A DNA stretch of 64,000 bases from Azolla caroliniana. Taxonomy: Eukaryota; Polypodiophyta. The translations under genes and the position numbers were made by a program. Under the pieces are notes generated by a model. The model did not search any database, was not told the DNA's origin, and worked only from the letters and a program-made list of their open reading frames with translations. Positions 56,109 through 64,000 of the stretch are shown one piece after another (position 1 is the first letter of the stretch; the number at the start of each line of letters is the position of its first letter). The DNA lies in assembly GCA_043228905.1 (NCBI GenBank), contig JBHGNT010000006.1, positions 2,604,001 through 2,668,000 on the forward strand, written 5' to 3'.

Positions 56109-59100
56109 TTAGATCAAGCGTCCAGGGTAAATTTCATCAAGCTCATGTGAATATTTGTTTTTTCTTACTTAATGGGTATCTAGGACACAAGCACTAAACT
56201 CATACGAAAGATTATCTATTTGTTTTATGTGTCGGAGAGGAATGTTTTATTTTCAGAATTACAATAGATTGGAAAATACTGTAAACTCACATGTATTTTT
56301 TCTTTGTTAAACTTAAATTTTTTTGTGCAGTCAAAGTTTTTTAGTTTCACACTAGATTGAGGTATTCATTGAGCTCGTATGAAGTTTTTTTTTTCAATGT
56401 AGTGGAGGGAATCTGTTTCACCTAAGATTAATACAATGAGTATCTACGAAGCTCATATGAAGATATTCTCTTTATTACTGCTAATTTTTAATGCAATCGA
56501 TACCATTTTTTCACCTTCTCATGTGCATCGTGTCTTGGTTTAGGCAGTGGCTTTGCAGCTTCTTCACCAACTTAACCAAGTTGATGTTAAGAAACTTTGT
56601 GCCAACAATTATCCATCATGGGTTTCATTTACAAGCTTTGAGCATGTAAGTAGAAACAGTAGATTTTGTACAGAGCCACAATATGATGCTTTCACTCTCC
56701 CATGTATTTACCTATGTAATAATAACGTCTGAATTGGTAATAAGATAGAGATTGAAAGAGAGAAGATTTAGTAGTAAATCATCATGGGGTGAATTTAGAA
56801 AAATAAATTTCCTACTTTTGGAGAAAAAAATAAATTTCATGTAAGGCACAATGTGAGAGACAGCCTCTTACTTGCTTGCCTATGCATTGATGAATCATGG
56901 ATCGATAGATAAGACCAATATGATATGATATGGTATGTAATACTATCCATGGGAGCCCTATCAAAATAAATCATTTAATTGATTCTCATGCTGGAAATGT
57001 CTGGGGACTGGGCCTGTGGTTTAAGTTTCCTATGATGTTCGGTGACTCTTGTAATGAGAGCCCAAAGAGAGAGAAAGTAGCAATAAATCATATGATGAGA
57101 GCTAAGAAACTTAATTTTCAGTTTCTCGAAAAAAGTAATGTTACAGTGCAACTGCAGAAATTATAAAATCGTTAGTACTGAAAGATAACTCAAAAAGTTG
57201 ATGAGATTCACCTACCAAAACCTGTGCTATAAATAGATTAGCTGTAGCCTTTCGAGGCCAATTAGCTGTAATAAGCTATTTCGCTATAGTGATCTTCGCA
57301 CATAAAAGCTCACGCTGAACTCCAGACTGATAAACATGTCCTAGTGACCTGTTGTAAATACCGGTCCGATGATGGTGTAACAAGTACCATATCTTGCGAC
57401 TTACATAAGAGTTAAGATGCTACACATTATGATTTATTGGTAACTGAAATGGCTGAATTTACAGCTCGGTTATTTGCTATAGTGGTGCTCATTCACATCA
57501 GAAGTGACAAAACTCACCCTTGAAACCATAGGTTAATAAACCTGACGTAGTCATCTATCTTAAATACTGGTATCTTCATGAGTACAAATTTTGTAACTAT
57601 AATTTGCATTCATACTATCATCTAATTATATTGGCGCAGGTGAAATGGCTCAATTTACAACTGGATCAAGTTTGGCCATATGTTGCTTTGGTAAGTAAGC
57701 TCCATGGCAATTTTGGTAAATGTGCCAAGTCTTGGAATCTGCAAGATGCTTTATTTTTTGTACTGTCCTAGGATAGGCAGCATCAAAGATGATTGAATTA
57801 AAAGTCGAGCCAATGCTTGCGACATATTGCCCTCCTGGAATTACAATGAAGTTTGCAAAGCTTTTTCTTGGCACAGTGGCACCACACATTGAAGGTATCC
57901 AAATTTTAACACTCGTGGCATAATTCAACATTCATTTCACAAATTTAATACTTTAGGCAAATCAATAATATAACAAACAGTTACTGCACCAGGAATCAAG
58001 ATTCAAAATGATACAAAAGGGCATCTTATAATGGATCTAGACTTCAAATGGGGAGGAAATCCTTCTGCTATTATTGCAGTTGAGACTGTAGTTGGTGCAA
58101 AGTTCCCAGTGCAGGTAAGCCATGGGTATTTTCTCTTGATTTTCGTTAGTTGAGATTGATAAAACTGACAAATGGATAAAAACCATGATTATCTTGTTAC
58201 CTGAAAACAAGACTTTTGACAATGCTCTACTTTATGCCAAGATTTTTCTTTTGATGAGCAAGGGGCAACAGCATAATATGAAAATCTAGAAAGAAACAAT
58301 AATCAGTGTAAACTTAATTCTGGGGTCAAAAGGTAGCAGATGTTGACAAATAATAAGATAATTTTTACGAATGGACTAAGTCTTACAAATCAGCTATTAA
58401 TACAGATTTAAACTGATCTCTGCAATGCAGATTGGAAAAAGCATCACATTGTTCACGTATTATGAATCTAGCAGTCAATTATGGCATAATGTGATTTTCA
58501 GCTTATATGTAGATACCAGAGAAGAATAACATTATCCTTAGTGTGACTGACTATGGTATGAAATTCTGTATTAATAGCTAAAAAATCTCAAAGTCTATGC
58601 TGTGGTTAGAGTGATCATGAAACCAATAGAAGATATACCATGCATTTCAGGAGTTGCCATCTCACTTTTGAGTCAGGTATGTATTTGGGGCACTTTGACT
58701 TCAGGATGAACCAATATGTGAAATAGTATATGCTTTTCAGCAATAAATTATTTTTACATCAATGATTTTAAGGGGGATACTAACAAGTGATTTCTTGCCA
58801 AAATTGTAGCCAAAACCAACAGTAAAATACAATTTAAAACTTATCGGAGGAAGTATATCTAGTGTTCCTTGGATTTCTGAGTTGATTAAGGTAAAGTTTC
58901 TAAAATATGATGAATGGGATTATATGCACAAAGAGAATGGTTAACATTCTCCGTAATATACATTTTTATGCAAAATTGAACTTCGTTGTGAAGTTACCTA
59001 GTAAAGGGAGATGGAAGCAACGAGAGAAATGAAAACCATAGGTGTTTATAAATGAGAATGAATAAATATTCGTCTTTTAATGTTTCCCCATTTATTGGTT

Positions 59101-61261
59101 TCTTGGAAGGCCTGGTACATTTGTCACCCATATGCTTACCTTTTATTCTGAATAGATGGGTGTTCTTTAAGGTGGATATCTTGGCAAGAGAAAAGCTAAA
59201 GAATTAAGTTTTGTGTGCAGGAAACTGTAGAAACGCTTATCACAGACACCCTGGAATGGCCACATAGAATTGTAATTCCAATTGCACAACATCCTATTGA
59301 TTTAAGGTATGTATGTCTGTCTGTATGTATGTATGTATCTATATCTATCTATCTATCTATATATGCAATTTTGATTCTTTCTTGTTGTAGAGGTGATTAT
59401 ATTGAGGGTTATTTAAAGAATATCTCTGTTTTACTTGGTATTAAGTCTTCTTTGTCTGTCAAATGTTTATGGACGTATGTGATTTATGTTGAGATATTAG
59501 ATGTATCGTGTATCCTTCACATGTTTATATATGCTTTGACCAACCATCTGCATTCATTTTTTTATTTGTCTCTTCAATGCTATCATGTTTTGCAATGATA
59601 CTTGTTTAATGATGAACAGTGATTTGGAGCGAAAGCTTCAAGGCAGGTTGACATTGACAGTAATAAGGGCAGCTAAGCTGAAAATGTTTGAAATAATAGG
59701 AAAGTCAGATCCGTATGTAGTTCTCTATGTTCGCAAACTATTAAAAAAGAAAACCAATGTAATCAAGGATAATCAGCAACCAGAGTGGAATGAAGTATTC
59801 GACCTTGATGTCGAGGACAAAGAAACACAGTCACTTGTTTTGCAGGTCTCTTTCTCTTTGCCATCTCAAGAAAGGTGTTAAGATGTGCTAGTGTAGTTGT
59901 CTGGCTACAATATACAAGGAATTTGCAATAGACTTTTAGGTTTACTTGAATTGCTTATTGAAAATTTCAATATTGAGAATTAGCAAGGACTTTTCTTCCT
60001 TAGAGTTGTGAGGAATTTTGTTACCTTAGACTTGATTTTTCTATCCTTAAGCCATGGGAAAATTTGCAAATATTAAAGTTGTATTTTCTTTATAGGTCAT
60101 GGATAAGGATAGTGTGGCAGACAAGTTTATTGGTGTTGTAGTGCTCCCCCTTTCAGTGCTAAAAGATGAGACTACTGAAGAATTAACGTTAGATCTAGCA
60201 TCAAAGTTAGAAATGAGCAATGCAAATGCTAGCGAATTCCGTGGCACAATATCAATCTCAGTAAGTATTGTAAATTAAGAGATTATATGCATAGCACAAT
60301 GTAATCTACTGTTGCTTACTTTTTATTAAAAAGGACCTACTATTTTTACAGAAACACAGAGATGATTTTCATAAAAAAACATTTGAGTTACTTTTAAACT
60401 AATTTCTTGGAACAATAAAGCTGTTTCCTCTTAGAGAGAGAACGCTGTTACAAATTTCAAGGTGTAGCACAATGTCATGCACCATCACAATGATTTCTAA
60501 AAATAAAAACTGAGTTATTTCTAATAGCAAAAAAAGTCATGATAAAACTTAAAAACAAAAAAGCTGAGATATTTCTAACAAATATTGTTTGTGATGAAAT
60601 ACCCTGGGCTTCAAAATCATAGATCGCTTCTACTAACTCATCTACAGTGAGACTGCTACAAAGAAAGGATTAAAAGTAATGCCAAAATTTAACCTCGCTT
60701 TATGTGATACAGATAAAGTATCATGTTTTCTCAAAGGAGGAACAAGCTGCAGCCATTGAAGCTGAAGAGTCTTTTCTTAAGGCAAGACAAATGACTGCAG
60801 AAGCACAATATATTGGTGGAGTGATGGATGCCATTGGATCTGTCATGGGAGGAACAGGCAAGCTCATAATTGATGGTGCAAGTATTCTTGGAAGTATGGC
60901 ATAAATCTAGCTGGTAAAAGCCATGGAAACATCTTATCCAACATGACTTTTGCTCTTGGATGAAGTAGTATTCCTGATTATAAAGTGTGTTTGATTCATG
61001 AATCATCAATCTTTGTAAAGCTTTATTAATCTGCAGTGTGCGCGTGTGACGTACACGCATGCGCGTGCACACACACACACACACACCATTCTAAATGAGG
61101 ACCTTGAATACTAATTTGATGACCCTATAGCTAGTTCCATTTTTAGAGGGTTGCAACTTAAATCATGCACTCAATGTATTGTCTAACTTACATATATTCT
61201 TGATTAGCTCAGATTGGAACCGACTATGTTACAACTTAGCATGTGCAATTACTCTACTTCT
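56109..61261 (+). repeat. Tandem duplication, unit 2 (5153 bp)
   Basis: This is a direct copy of 50956-56108 at an exact offset of 5153 bp. Every open frame of unit 1 recurs with the same translation. The sequence after 61261 (GTGTGGTACATC) is unique and is the original downstream flank. Confidence 0.97.
56548..60904 (+). pseudogene. CLB1-type gene copy 2, exons 2-11 only
   Basis: Exons: 56548-56645, 57640-57690, 57777-57894, 57993-58114, 58578-58676, 58810-58890, 59221-59306, 59620-59845, 60096-60260 and 60713-60904. All coding sequence and splice sites equal those of copy 1. Exon 1, with the start codon and membrane anchor, was not included in the duplication, and the DNA immediately upstream is the 3' flank of copy 1, so there is no evident promoter. 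It could be expressed only by read-through, for example exon 1 of copy 1 spliced to exon 2 here. I classify it as a 5'-incomplete copy. The SMP and C2 reading frames are intact. Confidence 0.85.
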
Positions 61262-63604
61262 TTGTGTGGTACATCTTGTAGATATCTTCCCCAAGTTTGC
61301 CTCTATGCATCACTATGTTTGCTAAAGTTGCAAGATGCCATTTGATGCCATTTAAATATCATGTAGACGCTCCTATGATGATAGGTAGTCCAAGGTAAAG
61401 TGGGGGAAACAATGTTGTAGATGAATGAGAGATGTAAATGAAGTAGGGATAATTAGTAAACTATGCGTATACTTTAATAGTAATAAAATAAATGTCCAAG
61501 CTTTTTTCAATTTATATTGATATAAAATATTAAATACCCATAAGAACTATATCGCGTAGAAAAATGTTATTGATATTCCCTTTATGTCTTCTGATAAACA
61601 TGTTGCCATATTGATTCTTCTTATTGTTCTCAACTAAATAATACATCATTAACTTGCTGGTTTTCGTGTCAAGAAACATTAACTAATTACTTGCTGACGA
61701 TTGTGAATGTTTAGGCTTAATAAATGTCATGTTAGAGTAACTTGAGCGAGAGTGCTAAGGTTAGCTATTCAATTGAAGACATTGAGATTTATTTGCATCT
61801 CATCATGTAGGAGCACTTCAATGTGTATGTATGTTGTATCATCCCTCTATCAAAACTTTGCACTAATATAATCTTCATGTATTTCATTGATATCAGCAAT
61901 ACTCATAGTTTCAATAATATAAAAATTTACCCTAGGTCAAAATGTTGCTTGTAAAGTAAATCTCTCCTTAAATGAACAAGTAATATTTTTAAGAGCATGT
62001 TTCCTACCATCATTAATTGCATGACTGAAGTTTGTACATTGTCATGAAATTCATTCAATGGCATTGTTGAACAAATGCAAAATAAAAAAGAGTGTATGAA
62101 TTTTGTACATTATCATAAAGAGCACTGAATGGTTTTGTTGAAGAAAGCAATAATATAAATTGTAGAAGAGACTAGAGTTTTATCTTTTACCAAAATGATA
62201 GTCAAAGTTGATAAAAAACATGATCAATGTGCTTCCATGGTATAAATATGAAGTTAACCAAACTACCATATACATGTGTGTGTGCACATTTGCACTTGGG
62301 ACAGGGACTTTTAAAGATTGAGACTTGGATCCATACAATCATAAGCCATAGTGGTCAAAGGTAAATTGTCATAGTTTATTTCAAGTGCTCAATGTCAGCA
62401 CATATATGAGGTATGGAAATATACATGTAAGTGATAATTTTGTTGCATAAAAGGACATTAAGGAAACAAAAAAAGTGTGTAATGGAGACATAGAGGGAAG
62501 GGTGCATAAGAGGGTCTTGTATTGTCATGTTGTTTTAATACATATACCACTCTTACAAATAGATGGGTAGATAGGTGGATCTATTATTACAATGGACAAG
62601 GCTCATCTCATGGCAGAGGATCAAATTTGGGTTCTCAAAATTAGGAATGGTGTTATGGTGTAAATAAACTACCAAAGAGATAGAATGTAATTGTTTTACC
62701 AAGTTATTGCTGATAGCATCAAGGATATAATGTAGGCCATTGGTGGATTAATGAACTAATTCGTACAAGTAGAATGTACTACTATCGCAAATTGAAACAT
62801 GGTATAATTGTTTACTTGCCTATATGTATATATTCAAGGTGTATGAAAGCCATACGTGTACATAAACACAAACATACTTTATAGTTTTCACACACATGCA
62901 TGCTTAAACGTATTGTTGAGCATTGATTCATGTCATCATAATTGGTAAGGATGTTAAAAAAAAGCAATACTCTCTATATGTAATGAATGGCTGAATACCA
63001 TCCCAACCATAGTATTTATTGAAAATGTTCATAGTCCTCTACCCCCTTTTTTTGTTATCCTTACATATATGCCTCTCATATAATTGTATAAAGCTTGACA
63101 AAGTGATCCAATCAATCCCTACTTTCAAGGATGCAATTAAAATCTTATAAAATCTAAACATTAGATCTAGACTTTTTCATTGAGGGTGGCAATGATATTT
63201 CCAAAAAGGTCAAGGATATAGATGATAGAGGCACATATACAAGAGATGGTTTCATTATCTTTTCACGACACATTTTGAATGCCAATGATAATGCTGTTAT
63301 TTTTTAAAATAACAAAGGTATATACGATATTAGGTCATATGTGACAAGTGGTAGTTTCAAAAGTATCCTTACATATTTAAATGCAATGTTTCTACAATAT
63401 CGGTGTGTTTTTAAATCTCTTGCTACCGCATGCTCATACAAACATTTTACAAGCAATATATGGTTGACGTGACACACGGATCTGCATGTGGTACACATTC
63501 ATCATTTGCACATAGTATTCAATCAAGGAATCATTCGTCAATGTTATGTATACAATGCAAACTCCAAAGGAAAATGTTCCTATTGTATGGGGGGCATTGC
63601 AAGT
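61262..63604. other. Intergenic region
   Basis: AT-rich unique sequence with no recognisable coding region, LTR or RNA gene. Short open frames near 63304-63498 have no family features. Confidence 0.5.
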
Positions 63605-63927
63605 CTACTTTCCATAATAACAGTTCCCTCCTTTCAATACTCAGTAAAACTTGGAAGATCATTACCGCTCTCTCATAATGTAACGATACCAACACCTCAG
63701 AAACATTGGACCACCTGGGGGGTCTCAACTTTGCATTTGAAAACCTACTAGAGATGGATTTGAAAACCTACTTTCCATAATAACGGTTCCCTCCTTTCAG
63801 TACTCAGTAAAACTTGGAAGATCATTACCGCTCTCTCATAATGTAACGATACCAACACATCAGAAACATTGGACCACCTGGGGGGTCTCAACTTTGCATT
63901 TGAAAACCTACTAGAGATGGATTTGAT
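63605..63927. repeat. Tandem duplication, period 163 bp
   Basis: Copies 63605-63767 and 63768-63927 are nearly identical (CTACTTTCCATAATAAC, GGACCACCTGGGGGGTCTC). They differ at A/G near 63621, A/G near 63639 and C/A near 63699. Open frames across it are repeated by-products and not a gene. Confidence 0.93.
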
Positions 63928-64000
63928 CATTTAAGGGGTCAACTAAATTGATTCTCTTTAGATGGCTATTAGTGCATACGGCATTACTAGTTGGCCATTC

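Overview
The window is nuclear DNA of a land plant. It has interrupted genes with GT-AG introns, Ty1/copia and Ty3/gypsy LTR retrotransposons nested in one another, a LINE remnant, and four plant gene families: R2R3-MYB, A-type cyclin, PLS-class PPR, and an SMP/C2 protein of the CLB1 (synaptotagmin-like) type. The long intron-less PPR gene and the extra PPR debris would fit a fern or another non-seed vascular plant. The lineage is an inference I cannot confirm. I saw no rRNA, tRNA or CRISPR array.

Layout. 1-4449: copia element 1 on the minus strand. Its gag-pol frame is uninterrupted for about 1190 codons and runs off the left edge. 4450-18520: a stack of nested elements. An old copia (element 3: gag, 5' LTR and an 82-bp stub) was split by copia element 2 (target duplication CTTAG). 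Element 2 carries a rearranged copia LTR pair (element 4, duplication ATTAC) in its left LTR and a chromodomain gypsy element (element 5, duplication GAGCA/GGGCA) in its integrase. The gypsy element in turn holds a 743-bp solo LTR (element 6). 18535-25545: an R2R3-MYB gene of the MYB98/MYB64/MYB119/MYB115/MYB118 type in four exons (minus strand, 793 aa), with a deleted partial copy downstream. 26600-38540: gene-poor, with the 3' end of a LINE and a decayed DYW-class PPR pseudogene. 38548-41370: a 940-aa PLS PPR protein that stops inside the E motif. 44363-47560: an A-type cyclin in 11 exons (507 aa, minus strand). 50526-60904: a CLB1-like gene of 11 exons, whose exons 2-11 lie in a 5153-bp perfect or near-perfect tandem duplication. 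The remainder to 64000 is intergenic with one short tandem duplication.

The host genes do not form a pathway. Each is an independent nuclear locus. The strongest observations are (i) the recent CLB1 tandem duplication, where exon 1 is single-copy and has an in-frame stop that an alternative 5' splice site 57 bp upstream would remove; (ii) the transposon stack with four target-site duplications and an internal empty-site control; and (iii) the reading-frame-intact copia element at the left edge.

Exon models were built by hand from splice consensus, phase and family similarity recalled from memory. Each complete model closes on a multiple of three, which supports it, but no transcript or database evidence was available.
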